Shown in pieces: positions 23,957 to 35,965 of a stretch of 64,000 nucleotides of DNA. A model generated the notes under the pieces. That model was not told the origin of the DNA, made no database searches, and saw only the letters and a list, made by a program, of their open reading frames with translations. The stretch's first letter is position 1. The number at the start of each line of letters is the position of its first letter. The DNA lies in assembly GCF_032854445.1 (NCBI RefSeq), contig NC_088306.1:24649764-24713763 (forward strand). Direction: 5' to 3'. The translations under genes were made by a program, and so were the position numbers. This DNA comes from Liolophura sinensis (taxonomy: Eukaryota > Mollusca > Polyplacophora > Chitonida > Chitonidae).

Positions 23957-26427
23957 TATGAGTTATCATATTTCTCAAGTGTGATACAGCTGAAACAAAT
24001 GGTTGCCTTGAAATTATTCCTGCACATGTTGAACAAACCACACCGTATTATGTGGTCTAGAGTTTGCCTGTGATCTGCAATGCTTAAAGCGTGACCTTGC
24101 GCAGATCCAGTTCAGACGTCCGTTCTCATACTAGCCTTTGAGCAAAAAACGAAAGCCAAGCGAGAATTTATCAAGCTGTCGTGAGTGAGAAGAGGTAATT
24201 ACAACAGTCACGAATAGTCTTCCTCAAATATAACTGTTGCACCGATTTACTTCTCATATAGTTCTTTCAATTGGATTGTTTTACATAATCAGTCCTGCCG
24301 TAGCAAAATGCACTGCTGTAAAGAATACGTGTAAATAAAAGATATCGCTTTAATTGACCAGTCTAAGCATTTTAACTGCGCATGCGGCGCAGTTTGTAGC
24401 CGCGAAAGGGCCATTTTGCTTTTCTATGGTAGAAAGGAAACTCTGTATGTTTGTACTTTATATATACATCTATAGTTTACACATACAACTGTAGGGGATA
24501 TGTGTCATGTGAACCATACGTGAACGTTGTTATTTAGCTCTTTAGACACGTCCATATTAACAGAACATAATAAAGAAGTATGATGATGGGTGAGTAGAAA
24601 TATCTTAAATAACAGGGCTGTCTCTCGAGTGGTATCCACTGAAACTTAAAGAAAAAGAAAACCATATTTAAGCATTATATGCCGAATTACAAAGGTTCAA
24701 ATGCATTCTGCCATAAAATTAAGTAACGGTTCATCGTGGTCAATAAGCACAAGGATCGAACAACGCAAATTCTCGCGAGAGTTAAGGTGAGACTTACAGA
24801 TCCTTACACGATCTTAATTCAGGGAGACTTGTCACTAATACAGTCAGGGGAAGAGAGGGCGGTTTATAACACGCTCTTGTGGATTCACCAAGCAACAGCA
24901 CCACTACACGTTCATGGCCTATAATAGAGAAGGACTCCTACGCTCATCAGCGCGACTTATGTGAAAGCAGGATATTGCGTTCTGTCGAACAGTGTGAGTT
25001 TACGTTGGACGTATTATCACAGCAATCCAACGACTATAGTCTCAAGCCTGTCCCTTATTAGATCGATTTCCAGCTTCCCAGATGTGAACAAAATTAACAT
25101 TCCGTCGGGCCAAAAGCAAATCAGCTGTCTGCATTGAGATTTTTGATCCCCCAAGGTTCTTGTCACATTGCCTCTTAACACACAAGGGCTCTAGGAAAGC
25201 CTAACAATGAATATAAACACAGCAGTTACACGAGCATCAGCTATGCCGAGAAGTCTGCGGTGGAACTCTCGCTGACGTATATACATAGACGGCGTTGCCA
25301 GTTTTGGGGGCAAGTCCGATCTTCTCTGGCATACGGAACAGTAAATATTGATCAGTCGGATTATCAAAAGCAAGGGAACGGGATTTGATCTTTATAACTG
25401 GTGGGTAAGAGCGGCAAGGCTTTTAATCACAGTTAGTCCAGCGGCAGCCACATTTATATGAATATATTCAACCGGCCTTGACAGAACTTCGTTAATAATA
25501 CAAACGTTTCGAGAGGAAATTTTCTTATCTTTTGAATGATGCATCAGCGAGTCCCGTGTACAGACGTTGTGAAAACGACCGTTTAATTATTAATAGCAGC
25601 AAACGCTCGTGTTATTCTTTTAGCCATCTCATTTCGCTTACACAGCCCGTGAACGTCGATGCAAAGTCCCCTCGTGATCTTGTCAAAATTCTATTATAGA
25701 AAATTGCTTCCTTGGATCAAATTTTACGGCAAATTGGGTTGGGCCCAAGGAGGTTTTCCCTCGTGGCTGAATGCGACTTACTCCTGTACTTTAGGGATTT
25801 GACCCAGTCGGATTTGGCGCAAGCCAGACGGACCTGGCCAAAGGCTTACCTTTAATTGGCCTCACCCTTTGATAGTTGGGGTGAAACTTGTCAAATCTGA
25901 TGCATATTTTAAGCAAACTAAGGGTCAGACATATTCCACAATTTATGATATGCCCACATGAGTTGCCACTTTCTATATAGAATGATTCAACAACTGAATC
26001 AACAGCCAGGTAGGTAGCGACGGTAAAGTTGTTAACTGTAGTGGACGACTGTACTGTATCATTAAGATTCATGTATATCCTTCTCTTTTCAATTCATATT
26101 ATGGGCATTCTTTTATTTTTGTTGTCTATGGGATACCATTTCATAGCCAGTCGCCTGTTGTATGTTTTTCTATCAGTAAATTGACAAAAGGTCAGATTTC
26201 AAGAGTCGCGTAGACCATTTGCCAACTATCACATTGTCACCGCTGCTCCAGGTTACCTCCCCATGCTATATTCTTTTACATGCAAATTATACATGATATC
26301 ATCTCCTGACCTTGGCGTGTTAAGAAAGCCATTGGAGCTGAACTAAAACATATTTTCCAAGAATTCCGATCCTTTTCAATAGTATTTTGCTGGGATTCCT
26401 GGCATATCTCAACGTTCAAATAATTCG
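23957..26427. other. No recognisable gene
   Basis: No gene or repeat recognised. Short frames at 24736-25061 (plus) and 25791-26072 (minus) have no identity. Confidence 0.5.
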
Positions 26428-26745
26428 GTGTCCAAGGGGTTTAGCACGCCAGCACGGCGCAATGACCCAGGAATCTTTCACCAATGCGGTCGCTGTAAGT
26501 TCAAGTCCAACTCTTGCTGGCTTCATCTTCAGCAACCTGCGGATGGTTGTAGGTTTTCTCCGGGCTCTGCCCGGTTTCCTCCCACCAAAATACTAGTCCC
26601 CGTCGTATAAGTGAAATATTCCTGAGTTCGGCGTAAAATACCAGTCAAATAAATAAATTAATTAATTAATCAGTCAATGAATCAATAATAAATAAATCAA
26701 TCAATCAATAAATAAACAAACCAATAAAAAAATAAATCAAAGAAT
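26428..26745 (+). repeat. SINE-B, full length, with expanded AAAT/CAAT tail
   Basis: The tRNA-like head ('GGGTTTAGCACGCCAGCACG') with box-B-like GTTCAAGTCC is followed by 'CTCCGGGCTCTGCCCGGTTT' and 'GTGAAATATTCCTGAGTTCG'. A long AAAT/AATC/CAAT microsatellite tail (26648-26745) has grown from the original A-rich tail. This is the best-preserved SINE-B copy and a good family reference. Confidence 0.9.
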
Positions 26746-28282
26746 TCTTATTCAAGCGGAGTAGACACGCCTCGGACACATTCTCTACTATAACATAGTA
26801 TCATAGTGAATAGCCGAACTCTCTAACTTATATAAGTTATAAGTCTTCCGTTTTTCAGCAGCCCGTTCGTAGAACGACGCTTTTATGTCACTTACTTTCG
26901 CCTAGCATAACTTAAATGACGTCCTATAGAGAAAACATGTCACAATCTCAGTAAAAACGTTTGACGTAGCGTTGCAACAGCTCCAGAAAACTTGCATCAG
27001 GTTTTGTCAAGGAGCCGACGCGAAGTATAAACTAAACCCAGATAGTATAAATGATTTGTGAGTCGAATGAGGAGGAAAAGGGGAAATAAAAAACTTTCGT
27101 GTGTTCAGAGACAATTCTTGCCCCCCTGTGATGTTTAAGAGGCTGTTTGTTTCTTTAAAGCTATACCAGTGTTGACAGCCAATGCTATTAACCCCAGCTT
27201 GCTAATGAAGCTCGTGGGTACCTGATGCGGGGTTTCCTTTTCTCGTCCACAGCGGACGTATGAAACGAGATGCCGTGCACCTGCCAGTTGATGAAAATAT
27301 TTCACAATACAATGTTTGTGGGATTGATTTATGAGAGCAAAACAAAAAGAGAAGGAAACAGATACAGTCGCGAAACACCCGGGAAAGGTCAATACGCTAC
27401 CAATATAACAAGTGCTGGAAAACTGATGCACTGAGACAAGCTGACTGTCAAGAGAAAGGCAAAGTTATAGGTCAATGAGCTGATACTTGTTTTCATAAAA
27501 AGTAATGGTTTTGTCTCTATAACCAGTTATATGCCGTGTATATATCAAGAAAAAGCGGGTAGTTAGGCGGCACGTTTGTGATAAATTTGAAACCGATATG
27601 GAAATGATAATAAAGCTGGCTTGTTTACTTTCCGATGACTCCGACGCTATTCCATTCACAATGCTGCCTCACTACAACGCCATTCGGTAAGATACCAGAC
27701 GTATCAATCCCCACCTTTCCCAGAGAGAGGATACTGACACCCAGGTGATCATAATTAGCCCCTCATCTTATACTCAGTGTTTTGCCAGTGAACAGCCAAC
27801 ATTGCCGGTCTTGGAAAGTATGTTTTAATATCTCCGCCATTGCTCTGCAATAAATGAACACGATACCCAACTACTTAGTTTAAGTTATCATCTACGATGT
27901 TCATTAAACATGAGTTGGAACAATATAATCACATCTTTTTTTTTCTTTTACATAGAGTATACATCCATTATTGGTGGCCCAGCTTAGAATAATGTCTTTA
28001 AAGTATCATGCAAATGACACCTGATATGACTTTCTTCGCTTGACAACATACCGACAATGGGGAAGGGAAGTCGATTTTTAACCTTGTCCAAGATTTCTCG
28101 CCCGTTACGTCTTAGTCAGACATTACAAAAATAGCGGATTCATTAAGCTGAATCAATGGTGCCCACACGCCACGATTGTACGGCTTGGAAGGTCGTCGTC
28201 GCACACACTGGTTTACTACACAGTCGGACTCACCAGCTCCAGGTGACCATATATTATTAATATGCCGTCCTCGAATTATCAA
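26746..28282. other. No recognisable gene
   Basis: Frames at 27135-27431 and 27465-27659 (minus) are unrecognised. No repeat noticed. Confidence 0.5.
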
Positions 28283-28650
28283 ACCGGCCTGGATAGCACA
28301 GTTGGTAGAGCGCCCGCTTCGGGAGCGGTAGATCCAGGATCAATCCTTGATCGAGTCACACCTAAGACTTTAAAAGAGGAAGTTGTTACTTCCTCGCTTG
28401 GCGTTCAGCATGAAGGGGATAGTGCAACGACTGGTTGACCCGTATCAGTGTAATGGCTCGGGCGGGGCTGCTTACTTGCCTTCGGTAAGTCGTCTCAGTG
28501 AAGCAGCACTAAATAAAAGAGCGGTGGAAATCCGTCCTGCAACAAGGAGCCACATTACACGTACATGCCCCCTAAAGATTCCTTCGCCGTCATATGACTG
28601 AAAAATTGTTGAGTACAACGTTAAACCCCAAGCACTCACTCACTCACTCA
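28283..28650 (+). repeat. SINE-A, full length with target-site duplication
   Basis: Head 'ACCGGCCTGGATAGCACAGT' then 'GGTAGAGCGCCCGCTTCGGG', box B near 28335, body as in the copy at 23588, tail (CACT)n. The host sequence ATTATCAA precedes the element (28274-28281) and recurs directly after the tail (about 28650-28657), a typical 8-bp duplication from LINE-type retrotransposition. Close similarity to the 35431 copy suggests relatively recent activity. Confidence 0.93.
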
Positions 28651-30597
28651 TTATCAATGTCGCATTTCTGATCAGGAGCTTGTTAAGTGAGCGAAGGGAT
28701 GGCAACATGTCGCGGTATTATTAGGAATTTCAACGGAGGAAAGACTGCATCAGCAAACATCCAAGATATTATGCAATTTCAAGTGTTTGTTATGCCCTGT
28801 TATGTATGACTAGTTGAAACCAAGAGTTTGGGAGACGCTTAAGACCACATGCCAAATCCAAATGCCACCTTTTAGTACGCCAACAACTTTGGGCGAACAC
28901 ACCTTTAATTGATGTATAGTTTGTCTCTACCATACCGACTGTTCAGCATATCTTCCGTGTTCGACGAAGTCAGAATATAAGTAAATGTGACAAGAAGTTC
29001 ACATACAGTTAAAAGAAAGAAGTTAAAAAGAGGGAAATAAGTGTTTTCATAATTCAATTCTTATAGATAGAAAATTCGCAGATTGTTTCATAATGGGCCG
29101 TAGAGTGTGCCAGCAAAGAGTAAAAGGTGCATCTTCTATATCATATATGTGTCAAAACGGAATACAGCGTGGGGTGAAAAAGTACAGTTTAGGGCGAACC
29201 AATGTGTAAAACCATTTATAGGATATTCCGTTCCAATTTTTCATGGACAGCCATTATCAAAATAAAATCGAAGTAAAGTGTGAATGTGCATGGTGGCAGT
29301 ATTATAGACAAGTTGAAGATGGGTAAGGCCTTCTACTTGGAGACACGGATGTGATTAATCCGAATTCGGTTGAAAGCCACATTAAATCCAAAACAAACTG
29401 AGAAAAGCCTTTTTGTCGCTATTAATAATAAAACGGTGCTAAAATTGCTTGAGAATAAAACTTCGAAATTTGTTATTACCGGCGTTTCATGTACAGAACT
29501 ATATTCCTAAGCTGTTTCATAGAAGTGCATCTACGTCACTGAAAGCTGTGAAACATGTAGGAGCTGTGGACGATACCGCCAATTTAAACATTAAACCTGG
29601 CCACGTTGTCTATTTTTTTTATATATCCAGGCTAAAAAGTTTGGTACAAATCATCATAAGATCACTTTGGGAATGTGGTCTGAACATAAATTTATATGAC
29701 CACAAATAAGTTCTAAAATCGTATTTCAACTTTTTGCCGCTGTCAAAAGTTTGATTGTAGAATGGGCCCGTGAATATCACGATTGTTGCTTCCATGGGGC
29801 CATTCAGTGAGTTGATGACTGTTGTTGTTGTTTTGCCTGAATATGTACTTCACAGACTATCATTATCGCGTTCGCTGTGAACGGTGTGAACCAATCAACG
29901 ACTCTGTCCAAAGGTGACTGCAAGGTGAGAAATAAGTAAGTAACCCAGTAATTACAGTGACATAATTGAACCTAATTTATGGGGATTAGTTTTGTCTGGC
30001 ATGTCTCTCCAGAAGCCTGTAGTTATGATCTTAGCCTAAATTCGTTACTTTTTTCTGACGAGAAACAAAATATTGTCCAATCTTTGTATATGTGTGATGA
30101 AAACTCCATGAAATTTGCCCGTCATTTCTTTACGTAGGTCGTTACTCTCCTGGGTCAAAAGGTCAAACTGCAACGTTTGGTCAGAAGTTCAGTGTGCAGC
30201 CATCACACGCAAAGAAATGACAATATTATTCTACACAGTTATGGTTAGTTTAAAACTTTGCATGTGGGCAATATGTCAACGCTTTGTGTGAGTTGAAGCT
30301 ATATGTCATCATATGTGTTTGACTTTGGTGTTACGTTTATTCGTCGACTTTTATATATATCACATGTATATTATGATTCGCTTGTTTACTTGGTTCGTTC
30401 TGTCTACCTTTAATTTTTCTTTTTCTTTACATTTTCTTCACTTTGTCACACTTCTTCTTTATCTGTCTTTATTTTACTTCTGGCGTTTCCAACTTATTTT
30501 CGACCCATTCTCCTAAATCATTTAAAAATTAAAGCGAAATCCCGCTTCTGAATGGGAATTTTCCTCAAAATGATAGGACTGATACTTATAAGCACGA
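28651..30597. other. No recognisable gene
   Basis: No gene recognised. A pyrimidine-rich stretch (30390-30510) produces a spurious hydrophobic plus-strand frame. Confidence 0.5.
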
Positions 30598-31071
30598 AGA
30601 CCCCGACGGTGGCCTGACGGTTAGAGCGTCCACCTCGAAGTCGGAAGCACGGTTTCTTCCGTCCATAATGCTGGGCGCAGTCGTATAAGTGGAATATTCT
30701 TGAGTACGGCGTAAAAAAACAATCAAATAAATAAATCAATAAATCGAAGTCGGGAGATCCGGGATCAAACCCGAGTCGGATAACAACAAAGGCTAAAAAT
30801 GATACTTGTTGTTGCCTAAGCACTGAATGGTTAAAGCGCGGAGGAACAGGACTAGTTGGCTTGGTGTGAGTATAATGTGATTGTGTGGGGTGTCACGTTT
30901 GGTGTCTTGATATTGGGGGCATGATATTTCAGTGGCAGCACCATTTTGGCGGCGTGGGTTCTTCCTGCTACAAGAAGACACAGCATATGTACACACACCT
31001 AATGACTTCTCGTCGTCATAAGACTGAAAAATTGTTAAGTACTACGTAAAACCCCAAGCATACATACACAA
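30598..31071 (+). repeat. SINE-C with 10-bp target-site duplication
   Basis: The tRNA-like head 'CCCCGACGGTGGCCTGACGG' with 'TTAGAGCGTCCACCTCGAAG' and box B 'GGGATCAAACCC' (30768-30779) is interrupted by a nested SINE-B. The body includes 'GTGTCTTGATATTGGGGGCA' and the 3' end 'AAGACTGAAAAATTGTTAAG', then a CATA-type tail. ATAAGCACGA occurs exactly at 30588-30597 and 31072-31081, flanking the element. Its last about 60 bp match the SINE-A tail, although head and body differ. Confidence 0.93.
30645..30743 (+). repeat. SINE-B 3' fragment nested in SINE-C
   Basis: Contains 'CCATAATGCTGGGCGCAGTC', 'GTGGAATATTCTTGAGTACG' and the AAAT tail of SINE-B. The host motif TCGAAGTCGG is duplicated exactly at 30635-30644 and 30744-30753, so a 5'-truncated SINE-B copy inserted into the tRNA-like head of an existing SINE-C. 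This gives a relative age: this SINE-B copy is younger than its host. Confidence 0.93.
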
Positions 31072-31229
31072 ATAAGCACGAGTCTATCAGGAAGTGTGGT
31101 GACGCCATACATGAATTTACCTTTCAATGTCGGGTAAACGTTACGAGTCAGGGAGAGAACAGGTAAGCACCGAGATTATAATATTCTTCACCGACCTAAA
31201 TTGCTCAGTGCGCTTGTGCTAGCAGGGTT

Positions 31230-31628
31230 TTAATACTCAAATTCCTCACAAGTCAGTTGACCATCCACCTCGAAACCTCTCTTTGGCCAGGGCGTCGCGT
31301 TTATTGACTGCCGTGTTATACGTAACGACTCCGATCTACTTAACTGATCCTTAAGTAATACATCGTCAGCTTTAAGGGCAGTCCGATGTGAGGATGCCGG
31401 ACGGGTCAATAGCAGCTCATCAGCCATCAGTTACCATGTCACACATGCGGGGCCACTTGAGATGGCCCCCTGATGATGGCTACTGTCGTCTGTAGGAGTC
31501 CCAAACCACACATGAACACAGACCATTCTCAGCTTATTAGGGACGTTTGTAGCGCTCTTGTCGACGTAATTATACACGGAATGTCTTGCCGACCGATATC
31601 CCACCGCGGCCGGCACAGCTAAAAGCAC
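31230..31628 (-). CDS. Two in-frame ORFs split by one TAA; unrecognised
   Basis: On the minus strand the frame runs 31628 to 31431 (65 codons), stops at one TAA, then continues in the same frame from ATG at 31427 to TAA at 31230-31232 (65 codons). The second half (starting MADELLLTRPASS, ending CEEFEY) is hydrophilic and acidic with a natural-looking composition. I recognise no family. It could be a decayed gene, a small exon with a false upstream extension, or chance. No TATA box, donor or acceptor clearly supports it. Confidence 0.2.
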
Positions 31629-31742
31629 CTCTTTGGAGTCACATTTTCGGGATGGTCGTTTTTCTTTTTACAAGAGTTTACAGGCACAGGCTTCATATAT
31701 TTCATGTATACGTATTTCATTTATACGACGCGGACCAGGGAT

Positions 31743-31810
31743 TAGTGAGTGAGTTAGTACTTGGGCTTTAACGTCGTACTTAACAATTTTTCAATCATAT
31801 GACGACGAGA
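31743..31810 (-). repeat. SINE-A/C 3' tail fragment
   Basis: Only the 3' end is present in minus orientation: the AGTGAGTGAG tail, then 'TTTAACGTCGTACTTAACAA' and 'TTTTTCAATCATATGACGAC'. Heavily 5'-truncated, so the family (A or C) cannot be told from the shared tail. Confidence 0.8.
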
Positions 31811-31969
31811 TGTTAGATCCCAATATACAAAAACGTTGCAGTGAAATTACAATTTTAGCTCTATGTTAGCTCATGGAATTGGGGCATTTGATTAATACAT
31901 ACATGTATCATTTAAAATGTTACTTATTTCTGTCTCGTTTGATGTTAGTCACTGAGGGGTTATATCCAG

Positions 31970-32145
31970 GACACAGGACGCTGTCCCGCCACAATGTGAC
32001 TGGGTGGGGTTTCATGTCTTGATATTGGGGCCATGGCATTTTAGTGGCGGCAACACCTCGGCATGGACTCACCCTGGCACAAGAAGTCACATTACATTGA
32101 CACCTCTGATGATTTCTTTGGCCTCATTTGTTGAAAAAATGTGAT
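31970..32145 (+). repeat. SINE-C, diverged copy
   Basis: Matches the SINE-C body: GTGACTGGGTGGGG, 'CATGTCTTGATATTGGGGCC', 'ATTTTAGTGGCGGCAACACC' and a GACACCTCTGATGATTTC block followed by a decayed tail. The head is not recognisable. Confidence 0.65.
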
Positions 32146-34157
32146 GTGGACCTACTTACAATCTTAAGTATGAAAATGATATTTTCGGACAACTGGGACA
32201 CGCCAACTCTCCCCTGCATGCCAACTAGCATTGAGTTTGAATTTGGACTGTTCCAACTTGTTTGCATTAACTTTTGACAGCACAGTTATGTATCAATACC
32301 GCCACAAGCTATCTAGCTGAATACTGAAGAAATATTTCATCAGAGTACAAATGATTTGGGTAAAGTTACATACGCAATCCGTTTTCAACGTTTCAAAAAG
32401 TTTTTCAAAGTTTGAAGCATGTATTACTCCCGAACACGATGGCTTATGCATCGTACGTATAGACAGTGTTCTGGTATTGACATCGTTTCAGTAATCCAAA
32501 AAATACATAACCGACCAATTTGAATAGCAATCTCTTTTAATCCTCCTGGGTAAAGTACAGAAACGGGCCTAACATAAAGGTCATTCAACGTTTCATTTAG
32601 TAATAAATAATTCGCCGTCACTGAAGCTGAATGCTATTTTGACTTGATGGCAATGTCGGTCTTCAGAAACTGCCAGCTATTAAAGAGATCCACTTTTTAA
32701 TGCGTAACCTTTTCATTTGCGTAATAAACTTAATCTGCACTCTTCAACAAGACATTGACGCGAAGCTGTACCGTTCCTAAAGGGGAGTTTTCACTGAAAA
32801 CCCCTAAAGCCTGAATTCGTCTTTAAAAATTCCATACAGGATGGCGTTTACTTTTTTCAGCGGAGTGCTTTTTCGCGTACAATGTTGTGTGAGAAAAGCT
32901 GTCTTGTTGTTTAGCTCAGTCGATTGGGAAACGCTTCCGACAGCAGCGGTGTTTTCTCAAGCTGAGCTTTACTTTGTCTCATTGACTACGAAAGATGGCG
33001 AATGAATCAGGACGAATAAAAATGCAAATGACTAACATGGTTAAACACAACCCGAATGGAGTGTTTTCTAATGAGAGTGATTAGGCTTTTTTGTCCACTT
33101 GTCGCGGATCAATATCTAAAACACGGACTTGATAAAAAATCAGACTGCGCCTATCTTAAGGGCACTCCGTATAGCTGTCTTCGAATTAGATATTTGATGA
33201 GGTAAAAGTAAAGGATATTAAATTATCAGATTTGTATAATTCACACATCATCGAGGTAAACAACGATCTAATACCCCTTCTCACCATAAAAAGAAACTTC
33301 CATCTCGAGTAAAAAATAGGAGTTGAACCCCTTGGGTGAATATGGTGACTTTCTCTGTTCTGATAAAAAGAAAGATATGCATATAACAGTCAGCATTTTT
33401 TCTGGCAGGAAAAGTAGCCTGAATGTATTGGGTGCATTCAGAAAGTTCAAAGAAATTTGGGGTTTTTTTCGAACGGCAAGTTTTCATGCAGCTCGCGGTT
33501 TTCCGGTCAACGAAAAGCGACCAATGCCGGGACTTGACGGCCAATCAGCGGCTCTTGTCAGACATCGGTTGACGATCATAACGCTTGCAATCAGTTGCCT
33601 GATGGGTCTAAGGGTGCGTTCTGGCCAATAACTGCAATGGATTCACTTGTCAGTTAGTGTACGGGGCACTTGAAATGGAAGTAAATTATGACGGGTCACA
33701 CGAGCAATTGTCAATGGAGATACCCGCCCGCGCTGCATTCTTCACTTTTGTCTGTCGCTGAAGTATTGGATTCTATAACGAGGAACATGATTTTTCAGAA
33801 TCGTATAACAGCAGCTAAATGAATCCGGACTGCAGCGTGTGTTCAGATTCCCGTCAATTCGAGAACGATGGCGCTTTCGCATCGAAACTAATAAACTGTC
33901 CAAATCCATGTTTTTGTAACACTGCATGTGGCTCCGTGGAGATCTTGACATGACGCGTCATGCTTGTGAACGTATCAGTAACTGAGCAGGCGTCCAACTT
34001 CAAGCGGACAGTATCCAGAGCGTGCAAATCATACAAGGCTGACGGGAAATGTTGAAATGAGTTCATATGACTCAAGCATTCCATTAATATTATTAGATGT
34101 CTTTGTCTTACAGAATCCCATGCCAGGTAATGAAATGCGCGAAAGTGATTATCCACG

Positions 34158-34158
<1 letters not shown>
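32146..34158. other. No recognisable gene
   Basis: No gene recognised. A tRNA-like string near 32912-32945 ('TTAGCTCAGTCGATTGGGAA') may be a relict SINE head. Overlapping frames at 33281-33631 on both strands are unrecognised. Confidence 0.45.

Positions 34159-34219
<61 letters not shown>
34159..34219. repeat. (TA)n microsatellite
   Basis: About 60 bases of uninterrupted TA/AT. A second short TA run lies at 34260-34271 inside the adjacent hairpin. Confidence 0.95.
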
Positions 34220-34221
<2 letters not shown>

Positions 34222-34290
34222 GAACCCACTTCCATGCTGTAGGCTTTTATATTGAAAGGTATATATATATAAGTTGAAAGTGGGTTCGGT
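34219..34290. repeat. Inverted repeat (16-bp arms) beside (TA)n
   Basis: The left arm 34219-34234 ('ACCGAACCCACTTCCA') pairs with the right arm 34275-34290 ('TGAAAGTGGGTTCGGT') with one mismatch, enclosing a 40-base loop that ends in a TA run. It could be a tiny foldback element or the end of a larger one. The GGTTCGGT-like arms do not match any tRNA box convincingly. Confidence 0.85.
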
Positions 34291-35430
34291 GACGACAGCT
34301 TGATAAAACACGAAGCAAAGTCAGGTTCATACAACGTCTTACTATAGACCTTTATAACTATTTCAGTTAACCAACAGTCTTAAGGGCACTACTTGAACTT
34401 ACACATCAGGTTACCCTCGGTTAATTTTATCTCCAGTGTGATATAGATATCAGTTTTTGAGGTATAATAATTGCCGCAAGAACACACGGTGATAATGTAC
34501 CATGTATTTTAAATTATATTCGAATAAAACCATATACCCGTGGATCAAATCTTGCAGAGTTGTGAGAGTTGAGAAGCTCTCTATGGCTTACGGGCTTATG
34601 ATCTTAGGACTATCGCAAGCCAAGAAAAGTAGAAAAAGAGATGAAAAAATACGCGTATCATGCTTTCAGACAAGGTAAACTGTACTCTTTTACCAATATA
34701 CCAGGCTTTTTTGCGAATCCACAAAGGAACCATGAAGACATTGCAATATATAGGATATTGCATAGCTAGGCATTTACGGTGGCTTCTCTTTTTTTTCGGG
34801 AACATGAAGGAGGCATATCACTTAGACACTGAAGACCGAATTATTATAAAAACCCAGCCTCAAATAAAAAAGTAATTTATCTCAAACGTGTAAAGCTCTA
34901 TTACGGTCAATCATGAACTCGCTATATAAATTGGTTCCAATAGTTTCGTTGCTTGCCGACTTTATTGCTTGTCAGTGTTGTGAGCCACGGAACACATCCA
35001 TCAAATCGGCCCAATCTTGTTCCCACGCCCACCCAGAGACCGACAGAAGAATAATCATTTTCTTGAATCTTCTGTTCCCCGATGAATTGACGGCAGCCCA
35101 GATAGGCCATCTGACATCATAATATTTTAGAAGCCGACTAAACTGTTTTGGGTGAAATGGACTTGAGTGTGAGGTTCGTATCGCCGAAATCTAACCTCTT
35201 GTTTCGAGCTGTCGTAAAGGTCGCTCGGCCTCCGCAGTGGATCAGATTATTACTGCCAAAAACATGGATATGATTCCATGGATGGAAGAGGAAAATGACC
35301 ATCATTCAGGAATAAAGCATTGATGTGTTAAAGATCATTGCTATATCGCGCGATAGCTCGCCTCGAATATTTGAAGACAAAATAGCCCATAACACATCTT
35401 TGAACAGAAAGTTTGATAGACTTTTCATTT
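34291..35430. other. No recognisable gene
   Basis: No gene recognised. A short open stretch following 'GGCCTCCGCAG' (35229-35239), ending TGA about 35323, has protein-like content but no GC bias at third positions. Confidence 0.45.
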
Positions 35431-35772
35431 GAGTGAGTGAGTGCTTGGGGTTTAACGTCGTACTCAACAATTTTTCAGTCATATGACGGCGAAGGAATCT
35501 TTAGGGGGCATGTACGTGTAATGTGCCTCCTTGTTGCAGGACGGATTTCCACCGCTCTTTTATTTAGTGCTGCTTCACTGAGACGACTTACCGAAGGCAA
35601 GTAAGCCGCCCCGCCTGAGCCATTATACTGATACGGGTCAACCAGTCGTTGCTCTATCCCCTTCATGCTGAACGCCAAGCGAGGAAGTTACAACTTCCTC
35701 TTTTAAAGTCTTAGGTGTGACTCGATCAAGGATTGATCCTGGATTTACCGGTCCCGAAGCGGACGCTCTACC
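35431..35772 (-). repeat. SINE-A, 5'-truncated, with target-site duplication
   Basis: The tail (GAGTGAGTGAGTGC) begins at 35431, then 'TTTAACGTCGTACTCAACAA' and the whole SINE-A body in reverse. It ends in the tRNA-like region at 'CGGACGCTCTACC', so the first about 25 bases of the head are missing. TTTCATTT occurs just before the tail (35423-35430) and again just after the truncated head (about 35774-35781), consistent with a duplication. Very close to the 28283 copy in the body. Confidence 0.92.
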
Positions 35773-35794
35773 CTTTCATTTGATATAGACCTTT

Positions 35795-35965
35795 TAGACT
35801 GCTCCTCTTTGAATGATTCCGTCCTATTTTCGTACTTCATATACTTTGTTAGTTCTTTGATGGTTTGTGTTCTACGTCGCTTTGGGGAATTGGCCTTACG
35901 ATTATTGACCTGGAACGTCCTTATTGATTGACGACTGATATACGAATGTCTGTTTCGACGCATAG
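35795..35965 (+). repeat. Dispersed repeat family F, copy 2
   Basis: 'GACTGCTCCTCTTTGAATGA', 'CGTCCTATTTTCGTACTTCA', 'GATTATTGACCTGGAACGTC' and 'TGATATACGAATGTCTGTTT' align in order with copies at 23332 and 60118 (minus). It starts within about 25 bases of the SINE-A copy just upstream. Confidence 0.8.

Noticed and set aside
28383-28601. 72-codon plus frame, with a near-identical minus frame at 35475-35678
   Set aside because: The similarity looks like a conserved protein pair, but both lie wholly within SINE-A bodies, which are non-coding.
32905-32960. tRNA gene
   Set aside because: There is an A-box-like 'TTAGCTCAGTCGATTGGGAA' but no proper box B at the right distance and no acceptor-stem pairing.
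35240-35323. Terminal exon after 'GGCCTCCGCAG'
   Set aside because: The peptide is plausible, but there is no GC bias at third positions, the frame is short and no polyadenylation context was found.
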